DNA from: Lichenostomus cassidix
Taxonomy: Eukaryota > Chordata > Aves > Passeriformes > Meliphagidae
Length of the DNA: 64,000 nucleotides
Direction of reading: 5' to 3'
NCBI GenBank assembly: GCA_008360975.2
Contig: CM039179.1
Span: 58,318,666 to 58,382,665, forward strand
The notes beneath the pieces were generated by a model. It made no database searches. It was not told the DNA's origin and saw only the letters and a program-made list of their open reading frames with translations. This document shows positions 1 to 12,957 of this stretch, in pieces; within the stretch, counting starts at the first letter, position 1; every line of letters starts with the position of its first letter. The position numbers were made by a program, and so were the translations under genes.

Positions 1-1305
1 CTCATTGTGTAGCAAGCCTGACATCCTACAGGGATTTATCTCACCTAATTTTAGCAATCCAAATGTTTAGCTTTTGGCTACGCTAGTCTCCAAGCTCCTT
101 CTACATTCAATGCAGAGATGGATATTTCCAGTTAAATGTTAGTGTTCTTACAGAGTTATCTTTGGGTGGGATATCTTGCTTTCTCTCAAGGGATCCTTGA
201 AAGTACATTATAGCAGTGGCCCATGTGAACAGCTCAGAACAGATGCCTGTAATCTATATATTATATTACATAAAGTGATACAGAAGAACTTAAAAACATG
301 GCAATCATTAAGCACTGTGAAAATTGATTTGTAACCCCCAAAGCTGCAGCACACTTCAACTATCTTCAGCAACAGGGAAGAATCATCAGTAATGGAATTA
401 GATGTCTATTTTATTCTAATACACTATTAAAGCTGCTGGAGGTTTAAACCTTCTGAAAATTATGGTCCTGTTGAATTCTGTGGTATAATACAGATGAAGG
501 TTCAAAGATATTTCAAAGATGATTACCAGCTTCTCTTGTCTGTTTCCCACTCTCAGTACTTTATTAAATTAACAAGGAAGTTTCATTTAAGAGAGGAAGA
601 GTAGCCTATCAGAAGCTCTGACCAACACTAATTTACTGAGGGCAAACTTGGCAAATTGTAATATTTGTGAAATATTACGAAAATAGTCTGTTGGCAAATG
701 TTAAACTTTTCCAATAAGATAAAGTAGCAAAAAGGGACTGAAAATACACACATTGATATATCTTTCTTTAATAATTTAATATAAAAAGAGAATACAATGA
801 AATGAACTGTCAAGTATAAAAATCCTTTTAGTATTCTCTTTTCATGTTCAAAATCTTTGTTGTGTTTGAGCATCCATAATTGCTTTGCGTCAAGTTCCCT
901 AAGACATTTCCATCTGTCTTTCAGCAAACTTGAAAACGTTTTTTGTACTTTTGGCTCTAGTAGAAATCAGATGTTTGTTTCAGCCAGCAAGGTTACTTCT
1001 GGTGATTGTTTATCCTCTGCCACTCTGTTGTGATCACTGGGACCATCTTTCACTTTGCCGTGATACATGTATATTACTGTTTGCACCATCACTCACAGCT
1101 CATAACTTGGGATAATCCAGAAGGGCATTGCATGCATCATTCCTTCTGTTTAGCCATTGAAATAACTTTACTCAGAATCAAAAGCTGAATGAAACAGCTG
1201 AGCCCAGCAAACAGAGCAGCTAACATGGGAGTTTCTGAAGGGTTAGCTACAGACACTGTGCTCAGAGGCAGAGCAGTTGCAGAAGGTGAGTTGGGAGAGC
1301 ATTTG

Positions 1306-1334
1306 CATGCATGTGTGTGTGTATGTGTGTGTGC
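1306..1334. repeat. (TG)n microsatellite
   Basis: A short, slightly interrupted TG dinucleotide run preceded by a gcatgcatg palindrome. A second, shorter TG run sits at 2451-2464. Confidence 0.9.
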
Positions 1335-2900
1335 ATTATCTATTCAAGCTTTGTCCTTTGGGAAAGCTGTGGGGACAGTCTCTCAATCTCCTATCAGGCT
1401 GTACTGATCAGCTTGTCAGAGTTTCTGTGAGACCCATCTGGCCATGACTAGCAGGTCTTTGATCAGAATCAGTGCTTGAAATCATCAAATAGCTAATCCC
1501 TCCCAGATTACTGAGGGAATGAGACTCTGCAGTGAGAATTTATATATAAATCATTTGCCTGGAGTCCTTTGGAACCTAGCAGATGAAGGAAGAACGAAAA
1601 GAAAGACAGTGACTTCATATACAAGAGGGATATTTGGAAAAAACACAGCTAGAAATCATCACTGTTCAGGATTCAAGGCAGCAGGAACCCATCACTGAGG
1701 AACAAGCTATATGACAAATCAGGGTTTGTAGAACAAGGGACAAGGGTACCATTTTATATACCTGCTCAAATTCCACAAAATAGTCATGTCTGAGCCACTA
1801 ACACAGCCCTGTGCAAGTGATCTTGAAGGTTTATGGATTAATTTTCTAGCCAATATAGTGCAAGCTGGGGCACAAGCCACCAGCAGCTCCTACCATCATA
1901 TCACATTTCAGAACAGCATCAACAGCTCCTTAAAACCTGCCTGTCCTATATTAAGGGAAAAAAGCTGAGAAGTTGACATCTTGATGTGAGTGATATATAT
2001 CAGAGATCTGTCAGTACAAAAACTACCTTGGAATTTCTAAAAAAAATACTGACAATTTCATAACTCAAAAATGGTGTCATAGAATGATAAATATGATTTC
2101 ATCTCGGCAGATAAAAGGGCACTGATCTAAGAACTAAAAACAAAGAATTTTTAGGAGCAAGTCATCATGACAATTACATTCATTATGTGCAGACTGAAAA
2201 AAATACTCAAATCAGTAATAAATATGGTTGGTGATTTAAAAGAGACAGGTTCATAAAGCTGAAAACAACTATAGGCTGATAGACCTGGGAAAAGGCATGA
2301 ATAATTTGGGAGAACTGATTAAATATTTTATTTGATGGTCAAAACACTACCATCCCACAGCTGAAAAATTAGGTGACATTAGTTATAAAACAACTTGACT
2401 TTAGCAGAGACAATAAAAGCGACTCCAAAAGCTAAAATATACTTGTGATCTGTGTGTGTGTGTGCATCAGTAGGGAGGAGGGTTGGGGTGGGGGGTAATG
2501 AAAAAAAGGGCAACATGACAGAAATGTATATAAATTTAGAAACGAGAAAGTTTGGGAAACTGATTAAGGAAAGAAAAAAAAAGAATAAAGTAAAAAGCAA
2601 GGGATGATACAGTTGTATATGACAAAATATCCAAACGTAAAGAATTCTGTCAGAAGTGCTGTTTTTTTCCTAAATTAATAAAGTAGTGCTGTCAGTAATA
2701 ATGCAGAAAAGTGTTCTAAAATATTCTGGTTTTTATTTGGGAAAATGACTATATATTCAGATTACATAAAAATGATGAGTACATTAATAAGGAATTTTTC
2801 AGAGGCTTTCTTTATGTTCAAAGGACTATGACAAAGAACAATACAATCTTTGTTATTTTTGCTTAGAAATAAAGAATGAGATTTAATCCAAGTTACCTGG

Positions 2901-2924
2901 ATCTATATTTAGATCTATATTTAG
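2901..2924. repeat. 12-bp perfect tandem duplication
   Basis: The unit atctatatttag occurs twice head to tail without mismatch. It is probably a slippage product in AT-rich DNA. Confidence 0.85.
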
Positions 2925-5654
2925 AAATGTTATAAACAAGTCATTTGTTAGCCAGAGGGGTCCAGAGAAAACATGAGGCTGGGAGTCTACATTTTTTAAG
3001 GAAGTCACTTTAAACTCCTAAAGTAGCTTCAAACTCCTAAAGCACTGAACAGATTTACTTCTTCATCTTGAAATGCCGATGCTTTCTTCAGTAGAATGCC
3101 TGCTATTTGTTAGGCACTTCACAAAGTCTCATATAAATTCTTTCTGAGCATCTGATGAGATGTTGTGTTTCTGGCAAGACAGGATGTCAGTGCCTGCTGC
3201 TTTTGAAGGCAGATTTTTTGTGGAAGGTTGTATATAAATACATATTAAGGAAGAATGTTTTAACATAACATTTGAGACATAAATATTCATTTCCTGCTGC
3301 AAACTATAGATGAACAAGGTATAATAATTCCTTCTGATTCGAGCACTTATTTTTGGAGTGTTTGCTACTTCTCCCATCTGTTGCTTCTTGATCCCATGTT
3401 TTCTGTACAAAGTAGAATCCTCACTGTAGATATGCGATGGTGAAGCTGACCAGAACAGCAGCTACTGCTCTCCTATTTCCTATATATGAACGATGCTGAG
3501 AATATGATATTTCAGTGGTGGTTCTCACTACCAATCTGAAATTTTTCCTGAATCCCTGTAGTTTATAAAAGCCAACAAGTAAACTCCACCACTGGACAAG
3601 GATGAATTCCCTTCAGGGTTTATTTGTGCAGGGTGGGCAGTGTACTGGGACCCTTACCTGAAGTGTTGCACATGAATGACACCATGGCACTGATGCTGCC
3701 AGGCAAGCCCAAGCTGAGGCCATGCAGTCTGACAAAAGGCTGAGCTCTATGCACAAGCACAAAGCACTGCATCACTTTGAGGTAAATATCAAGGTCCCTG
3801 TTCACTGCAGCTGGAAGGAAAACGGTCTTTTCTGTAGGAGTATTTTATGTCTCACATCAAACCCACAGGGGTAGTTTCATTTTTCATCTAATTAAAAAAA
3901 TCAAAATTGAAACCTTTTCCTCCTGTTTTTAGTGTTTGAAACACAGACAAAAAGTATGTTTTCTCACACATAAGCAAAGGAAGCAAATATTTGCCTCCAA
4001 ACTTTCCATCTAAAAGAAAAACTGCAGAAGCATTTACATGTTAATAAAAGCAACTCCTTCTACTGGTTATTATCCTCCTTTCTCACTCATGCATATTACA
4101 GTGATCCAAGCAGAGAATGAGCAGGCTTTCAGACCCTCCTTAGCATGCAAATGAAGCATTGGCTTATGCATCACCCCTTGCATCTGAAAGCAACTTGTGT
4201 GCCGCAGCATAACACTGTTCAGAAATTTGGGGGATCTTTCTCTATTCCTTCAGTCCAGCCAGGCAATATTTTCCATGTCTGATGTGTAGGACTAAACCTA
4301 TTCCAAAGAGCAATAAAACTGAGATAGAAGAGCAGGTGAAGATAAGGAAGGAAATTAAAATAGATGGGGTTTTTATGGAAATGTTTCAAAAAGGAGGAAT
4401 TGCAGCATTTCCCTCCAGCTGTACACTCAAAATCAGATATGAAGGACTATCTGATTACTTCCTAAAGTGTTGCCTGGGAGGATTAAGCACGGGCCATGGA
4501 GCAGATCCTCTGCATAGGCAAATCACTCTATGCTTTTACACCAGCTGAAAGACTGGTCCTTCTGCATCCCATCTGCCAAATACACGGAGATGCAGAACGA
4601 GTGGCTGCAGCCCTCCAGAGCAGGTACATCTCCTTTCTGTCACTGGTGGTTTTTTATGCAGAGTGAATTTCAGTACTCGGTTTAGCTCTTTTCCAACTGC
4701 ATTTCATAGAGAACAGAAGATGTTTTTTGGCAGTGACACTTAGCTGAACTCTGCTTTGTGTGCAGTTAGATTTACTTCTAACACTTCTGAATGTCGTTGC
4801 CCACATTGTTGCTTTTGTCCCAAACTCTCTTTTTGTTGGTCGGTTTTGTATTGAAATCACAGTCAAGCCATTCAGCATGGTATTTTCTCTACAGAGGGAA
4901 AAGTGTGTGGAAGCAGTTGAAGGTCACATGTATTATAACAAAACAAAAGAGAGAAATAATAGGGCATCCATTCTGAAGTCCTCAGACATCCAACATATTA
5001 TTGCCCTGGTGATTTCGGTGTGGATAAGAAGAGTTGCAAAGGGAAGGAGGCATCTTAATCCAGCTGCTCATTTCAGCATACACAATGAGAAGGATGCAGG
5101 GGTCTTGTTCCCCAGCGTCTTCCTGCCACTCCGTGCCATGTGCCTGGAGAGGTTTCTAGAGAATATACTTCTGTGCCAGGGCACCACAGAGGAAAATGTT
5201 CCATTTTCGGGTATCTGCAGTAGCACCCCTGAACTCCTCAGCTCATTTGCTTCCAAGCCCAGGCTCTGGGCACTGCAGTCCCCCAAGTCCCATTTCAATT
5301 ATACAAATATTCTTACATGGGACCCGGGACCAGAGACATATTAACTGGCTGAACAATGAGATTTCTCCAGTAAAGGTACAGCTTTTTCCTCCACCCCAGA
5401 AAATGAGGTGCCTGGGAATAAGGCAAAAAACAGAAGAAAAACAGAGTTGGGATGTATTTCAATACAGTTCCTTCCTCTCTCCAGGTCCCCAACACCTGAG
5501 CCAGGAAGAACAACCTGCATTATTTGAAGTTTGATTAATTTGCTTCTGTAAGGCTCTTGCCAGCCTGACAATATACCCAAACCCTTCTCTTTTAGCAGTT
5601 TTCACATATTAGCTCTTCTTTATTGCATTTATCCTTCAGTAGTATAGGACAAGG

Positions 5655-5922
5655 AGCAATGATTTTGAACTAAGAAAGTGTAGAATTTGGCTAGATACAA
5701 GGAAGAAATTTTTGCAATGCAGGGGGGGAGACACTGGAATAAGTTGCCCGGAGAGGTGATAGATGCCACATCCCTGGAAACATTTAAAGTCAGGCTGGAC
5801 AGGGCTCTGAGAGACCCAGCTAGTTGCGGGATGTCCCTGCTCATTGGAGCAGTGCTGGACTTGATGACCTCTAAGGAAGCCCTTTCCAACCCAAACTATC
5901 CTATGATTCTATTCTATTATTT
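5655..5922 (+). mobile_element. CR1 LINE, 5'-truncated 3' end
   Basis: This is the 3' terminal part of a chicken-repeat-1 (CR1) non-LTR retrotransposon, sense on the + strand. A translated stretch contains RHWNKLPGEV followed by SLETFKVRLDRALRD, which matches the well-known C-terminal end of the CR1 ORF2 protein in birds. The nucleotide 3' end (tggacttgatgacctctaag, then ccttccaaccc) runs into a degenerate ctatgattctattct tail, the octamer repeat that ends CR1 copies. The element is severely 5'-truncated, as most CR1 insertions are, and has no endonuclease or reverse-transcriptase core, so it cannot move. The left boundary is approximate because similarity fades near 5655. The open frame here is a remnant of ORF2, not a host gene. 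Confidence 0.9.
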
Positions 5923-8900
5923 GGAAGCAGACATTTAACACCTTTGAAGCTGTCAGCAACACAGCTTTCTAAACATTGTCTTTACCCCTTTTTGCAATTG
6001 TGGTGGTTTCTGTGCCACACCAAGTAACTGGCGCTGGCACAGTCATGAAGAGAGGAGCCTGCTGAGGTCTGGTTGTTTGGTCTGGTAGGGAGCCTATCCA
6101 AAGCATCTGTGCAAACTCCCCAGGCATCTCTAGTGACACTGGGGTCTCACAGCTCTGAGAGATAAGAAGTGCTCACACAGTTCAGAGACTCTCCTTCAGC
6201 ATAACTGTACACTTCCAAACAGAAGAGGAAGGGAAGGTTGAGTCTATCTTTGCTCCAGCTGACACAGGGAGGGGGCACAGCATTTGTCAGTCACTACCAC
6301 TATTTTAGGAGCAATGAGTTCCCAGAACATCCCTTTCTTTCTGAGTCCTTGTCTGTTTTCACCTCTCATGGCTACCAGTTTGCTCCTCTGCCTGAAATTC
6401 TGAACACTTGGCAACAAACCCCTAACTAAACATCCAAACAGTTGAGCACAATCATTAGTTCCCAGACTTTTTGCCCCCAAGCCAGATGTTCCCTCAGATG
6501 AAGAATATAATTCCCTTAGAGTATAAAACACGATGCAGAGCCATGAGCTAGCTTGCAGACCAAAAGAATTAAAGCCATTTCCCTATCCATACAGCATCAT
6601 ATATATTACATTAGCACAATACTATACGCAGGCTAATAAAACCAGTTCTGCATTGGAGGTAATAAACCTGCTGGGTGGACTGCAGCCAGTCTCATATTGT
6701 AGCTAACCAAAAAAGAGGTACCAAAGCTAACTGGTGACAGAACAGATTAGGTATTTGGGTGCTTAGCCTCTATTGAACTCTGTGCAGCTGGAGCTCCATT
6801 GCTCTCAACACCTGAGCTAGTGAGCTTAAAGCTTGCTCGGATATGTATTACCAGCTACTTGGGGGGAATATTAAGTGTGACCTGGTGCAAAGCACGAGAG
6901 ATGAAGATTCTCCTTGTTTTTGCCTCCCAGAAGTGGAGTTATATATGAGACCATTTGTCTAAGTATGTATGGTCTTGTTGTCAGGGCTGCCTGGCAGAGT
7001 GACTTTGTTCTTCCCCACAGAGCCCAAAATCATCAATCCTGGGTCCATACAACAAGGGTATTTCAAACAGGGAGTGTCAATATTAATATCTCATTTCATT
7101 GTTTCTAATCAGCTAAAATTATTCAGTCAGGGCAAACTCTGCTCTCTATTATCCTGGTGCAATTCATTGATTTCCACAATGGCCAAGTGTAATTGTGTGC
7201 AGAATTTGGCTATTAATGTAATTTTAATAAAAGTTTCTTCATGTATATTTCATAAATCTATTATTTTGCAGTGAGAACTTTCTAATCAGCAAGAAGGTAT
7301 CTCTAGATACTGTTGCTCATTTGGTAAGGTAGGCAATAAGTAATAAATACCACTGCATTAGAAATGTAAGTGGAAGAGAAAATTGGAAGTTGCTTTAAGA
7401 TGAAAGTAGATTAAATATAGTACATTTGCTTAAGTATCTTTATAATGTAGCTTGGCTTTTCATCTTGATCTTTGGTTAAAATTACTTTCTCTGGATTTAA
7501 CTTTTCGTACATGCTAGAATACCTCTGCACTATTGGAATAAACAAGACTGTTAAATTAAATGCATATTGTGCCAAAACCTTCCCTCAGCAATATATGTGC
7601 ATAGGAATTTATAACAGGATTTATAATCAGAGCTGAAGGTCACCTCTTTTGTATCACAGGCCATTACATTTCTCTCCCGTAAGGAAACCCAGTAACTTTT
7701 ACTCAAATTAAAACATTTCAGCTCCCTTGAGACCTTACTGTTAAGTGCTTCAGACAGACATCAGTTGAAACAGAGCCACCACAAATGCCCATGGCCTTTG
7801 CAATGCCAGATAACAAAGAGGCACAGCACTCTTTTATAGCAGGAAAGACCCAGAGTCCCCGATGCTCTGAGTCGGGAGGAAGCCACCTTTGCCTCTGAAG
7901 GTGTGAACCTTGCATAGCAGGCAAGGACCAAACCAGAGGATTGTCTCTACCACACAGGACCAGTGCCTATGTGGCACAAACTCTGCCCTGGGGGAGAGTT
8001 TTCCGCATCTTGAAAACAAAAACCTTTCTGCCTATCAACTCTGTCTTAACTGGAGCACGCAGCTTCTTCTCCTACAGCCTCAGCAGAGAAGGAATGACTG
8101 GGGAATTTGTACATATACTTTGTGGTATTTGTCTAGCTTGATGTTCTCTCCAAATGCGAGCAATCTGTGGAACAAGTCCAGTAGTCCTGATTCCCTGTGT
8201 TAAGTTAGAAATTTCTGGAATCTTATTTGAAACTCACTGGTACAAAATTACATTTTGTTGTTTGTGGATGGTCTCTTCTAACTTTGGCATTCAGATACAA
8301 TGCTTCATTTAGTGTGGGTCAAGAATTTGGAGCCCTTCTCTGTGTCTCCCACCCAGATATGAGAACTCATCTCTGTAAAGAACTAACCAAATCCAGTGAA
8401 AAATAATTAAGCCCAGTAACTGCCCCTCAACCATTTCTTCAGTAAATCGAAGAGGGTAAGTTCTGATCTTAACCCTATTAGATTTTCCACATTCTCCTGG
8501 AACTGAGGGCATCTTTTCATAGTACCCCTAACAATGCTGTGTACAGGGGAATTATCACTCCACTAGTTCTGCTCTGTTATCCCTTCCACATGTAGAAAAC
8601 CATCTTTTTTTACCCCACAGCAACCCCATGCATACTACTCTGATGACTTAGGCTCATGTACCCCAAATGTAATTTATTTTTCAGGAGTCAGAGTTTCATC
8701 TGATGATAGATTTTGCTTGCTTTCTGAAAGGCATGAGTCTAAATCCCGATGTGAAAGAAGCAAGGAAAATGGCTTTGAGGACTGAAATCCTCAAAGGCTT
8801 TGAGACTGAATCTTTGACTGAAAGATTGCAATTACTTTCCCGGGGCTGCTGAGAACTGCAGGGATGACCTTGCTTAGCGTAATTTGGGATTGGAGAGAGG

Positions 8901-11900
8901 TTCCTTAGCTCAGAAGAGTTTGCATTCTCCTCAGCTGCTTATTGTTGCCAAAGGGTTACAAATAAGGGCTCAGGGAAAAAAATACTGTTTGAATACTCAC
9001 AGCTGCAATGCTGAGACATTTAGGGCATTTGCAGCCTAGGTACTCTACATCATCCATGTAATAGATATTCAGGACTCTTCTCCAGTATCATCTAGAAAAG
9101 CCTGTATTTTTGTGTCCTAGGAAAATAGAGACGGTTTACCTTATCAAATTGTCATACAAATAGATCAATTAGGAAAACAGAACTTGCATGCTTAGAAAGT
9201 GAAGGATATGTGAGCACAAGAAAAACCTTGAAAAAGGGGCATTTGTACTGGATCTAGCAGCATGACTTATCACAATTAGTTCAGCAGAGTAGCATGTATC
9301 ATACAAAATGCCATACTGATAGGAAAAAATACTCAAATGTGTCATGTACCACACAAAAAGGGTGGAACCAAACTGTGAAGTGCTGTGAGATAAAATGTTC
9401 AAGGTGCAATACAAGATGAACCAAATAGAAAGAGATGACAGCAACCAGACAGCAGACCAAAATAAAATAAAATAAAAAAATGACAAGCTGCCTTTGATCC
9501 TGTTTACAAGAGGAAAGCATCCGCACAGTAAAGATTTCATAGTATCACAGAATCTGCAAGTGTAGGAGAGATTGCTTCTGAGAGAGGGCTTGAACCTGGA
9601 AGTTTTCATGCAGTTCTGCCATTAACTTCAGCAAGAGCTCAGTGTGCAGGGTGCCAGGAAGATTAGAGTCAAGATAACTCCCTAAGTGGTTTTAGGACAA
9701 GAAAGACATATGCAAAGAAAAATACCATTGAACAATATCACCCTGCATGTCCTTCTTTACACAGCATTAGCTCACAAGCTTTGGAGATAAAGTGCATTTT
9801 TAATGAAGCTTCAGTATTATATAAGGCTTTACCACCCTCCAAAAGTAGCCACGTCTTTGCAAAAGGGTTTTAGAGTTGTTAGGGGAGCATCAGTCCAGGT
9901 GTCTGCAAGAGGCAGAGGAATGGAAGCAGTAATCTTGTATGTGGAAAGCAAGTTTTAGAGGGATCAGCACTGCTACTTGCTTCTTGAAAGAAAAGTTCTT
10001 TTTCAAAAACTAAGTGGTATTAAACAACACATTATCTCTCAAAGTCTTTTACTAGTCAGAGGCTTTGCAGCACCTATACAGGGACATAGAAGGAGAAAGG
10101 ACAAGCACTAAAATACATGTTTTCTGATATTTTGCAGCCTTTTCTGCAGCTGAGCTAGCAGAACTGAGCTAGCAACCCACATTTTTACTAGTGCTGCTAT
10201 AAAGGAATAATTTTGTCCAATGAATTCAAAATCAAAAAAAAAGGCAAGCATTGTACTGAACCCTATGAACATTGTATGTGGGAGTCCTAGGTAAAGCTAA
10301 ACCTCATATTCTGTTTAGCACCAGGTAAAGTAAATCTCAATGTAATGTCATGTCAGCCATCAGACATTAATAGTTCAAGAAACCAGCTGACTAACATGAA
10401 GGACTCCAGGCAAAAATAAAAATGACCAGACATCTAAAAATCACAGTCCAGATGGGAAGAATTGGTTCCATTTACCCATGGGACTAAAAGGCCACCATTT
10501 TCAAACATGTAAATTTTGCTGCCAAAAAGGAAAGGGATAAATTGACCTTTCTGTTTAATACAGGTAAAATAAGAAGTGAAAAGTTCTTCTTAATGTTAAT
10601 GATTGGATGGTGTACATAGGGTAGTCTTACCAGGCTTTTTAAAAGGTATACACGGAAGATAGAAATGTTTACTCATAGGTCTACTGTTTCCAGGCTGAGG
10701 ATGGCCAAAATTGCCTGTCTAGATCATTTGAGTCTTGATTTATGAGCCAAGCTGCTGCCCCTGAAATGAATTACAATATATTTATTTTAAAAACGTACTG
10801 CAAAGTTAAGGAGAAAAGCTTGACTTTAATTAAAATTGCGAGAGCACATGAACAGAAAACATATTTGGATATTTGGCCTAGGTTAAAACAACTTCTCTAG
10901 TGCAGCCTTTGAGGGCCATATTAATGTCTATCTGCAGTAAATACTTTGGCCACTGTCTCTCTTCTGAATGTGGAAGATGCAGAAAATCTCTTTCTCCTTG
11001 AGGCATTTATGGGGCACAGTTTCATTCCTGTTTACTGGACAGATGGCCGTGTGTTGACTCTCTAGATGAAGTAGTTCATTCTGCTGTATTAGTTGATTAG
11101 CTTTGAAAACAGTTCTTTGGAGAAGGGGGAGAAATTGTTCTAAAGCTTTTTCTCTTTTTAGAGGGACTTACTGCTCCAAATTGCTTGCAGCTTTTCTCTC
11201 CATATAATGATTATGGAATTAAACATTAGTGAGTCCATATAAGTAGAATAACGACAATAACTAGAGCAAGGAATGAAAATGTTAAACTAACAAATAAAGT
11301 GGTCGATTACTGAAACAGATGAGAGGACAGAGGGCAAATTCTAATACCAAGACATAGCTGGCACAATGATTAGACCACAGGCAAATCTTACTGAGTTTGG
11401 ATTCAGAATGCTAAAACATCAACAGTGGAAAACAGAGGACTCACAACACAGAAAAAGCAGAAAAAATAACTGGAGGATATATATGAAAGCAGAAGGGAAT
11501 ATGGTGCAAGTGAAAAATATTATGAGACAGAAAGTCCAAAAAGGACAAGTTTGCCTGAGGATGAGGAATTGAAATGAGTAGCTGCACTCCTGCAGGACCG
11601 TGTGGTTCTTTCTAAGGCAGGCTCCCCCTCAGCCCTCCCAACCAGCCCCTCCTGACCCTAGTCCCCTAAGCATAAGCATGGCAGCAGTGCCATGATTCCT
11701 CAAATTGCCCAGCAAAATGAAACTCTCTGCAGCTACATTTCCTCCAGAAAGGATGACAGTTTGCATGCAGCGTGCATGTTGCTGAAAGGGCTTTGAGACC
11801 ACCCTCCGGCCTCAGTTATAAGGAATCTGGGGATCCTACCCCTCTCTGAGGCACAGTCTCATGCAGTCAGAGGAAAGCCAGCTGCTGTTGATAATGACAT

Positions 11901-12957
11901 GGCAAGGCTTATGCTGTGCAGGGTTGATTGATCTGAATTCAGGTGGTGATGGAGTAGAGCTTCATGGACTAAATCATTCCACGACTACAAGTGATCACTG
12001 GGTTGTGCTAGCAGCAATAAAGTGAAGTCTTTTGGTTTTATTTAGGTTAGAAAAAGCAAGGCAGAAAATGACTGAAGGGCTTGAGTAGGAAGGCAAACCT
12101 TGTTAGTTTCTATTTATTTTTACCATCTAATATCTAATGCTTCATAGCTCTTGTGACATTTCAGACACACGCGACAATTGCACTAAAATCTAAGTCCATA
12201 GAAGTAGGCCAATTTACAGCAACTGAGGAGCTCATTCTTCTAGGGACTACTACTGAGACAAATCATTTTGATTTTTAGGCTTTCCCCCAGCAATCAATAT
12301 TTTTATTGCTTTACTTGAGATAGAAAACAATCATATAATAACAAAAGTTGCTGGGTTTTGCTTCAGATTGTTTGTTTTACTTTTTACTGGCTTGTCTTGA
12401 GCACAGTGGGATAGCCTCTTTTCAGAGAAAATATGAAAAAGGGTGAAAAAAAATTGTACTCTACTTTGAAGGGAAAGAAGGGAAAAAGCTTCGGTGCACT
12501 GCAGATAGGCTGAGGCTCATATTGACTCTTTATTCAGCTTTCAGAGGCTGCATTCTCCTCCATGCTACTGTTTACGTGTAAGAGCTTGTATTCCTGCACA
12601 GTCATATGCTGCTGCTCAGTTGCTTTATTTTGTTTTCTGTTCGTGTTCTTCATTCATCCCAGATCAGAATTTGTATTCCAAATGGATTGCATTGAAATAC
12701 CCATAGCTGTTACAGACTACGCTGCTTTCCATCACAAAATTCATATAAGCCATCCAGCAGGAATAAAAAGCACAGTGGCAAGTTCACCAGAGTCAGCTAC
12801 CCAAACTGCCCTGTCCATAAATATATGGTTTTGCACTTCATATGTTGCAAGTGGGTGAGGGATAGCAGTCAGAAGATACTGTATAATCATGATGCTCTGG
12901 CCTGGTGACCACAGCCCAATCTTAATGATTTTTGTTGTGCTTTTTGTCACCAATTCT
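5923..12957. other. unique non-coding sequence, no recognised gene
   Basis: No repeat element, RNA gene or recognisable coding region. The open frames on either strand (the longest, 9169-9609 on minus, 146 codons) show no family resemblance and no supporting context. Two splice-bounded candidates, 11162-11228 and 12663-12854, both on plus, are treated among the findings. Confidence 0.7.

Larger units (their letters stand above)
1..5654. other. unique non-coding sequence, no recognised gene
   Basis: AT-rich single-copy DNA. It contains the TG microsatellites and the 12-bp duplication, and an octamer-like ATGCAAAT at about 4145. The segment 3620-3810 is clearly more GC-rich than its surroundings and holds a minus-strand splice-bounded open frame. 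4748-5344 is the longest stop-free frame of the window. Neither resembles a family I know. Nothing else is supported. Confidence 0.7.

Noticed and set aside
3590..3830. GC-richer segment as a CpG island promoter
   Set aside because: Very few CpG dinucleotides; GC rise is moderate and too short.
9169..9609. 146-codon open frame on minus
   Set aside because: No recognisable domain, no splice or start context, aromatic-rich composition typical of translated AT-rich non-coding DNA.
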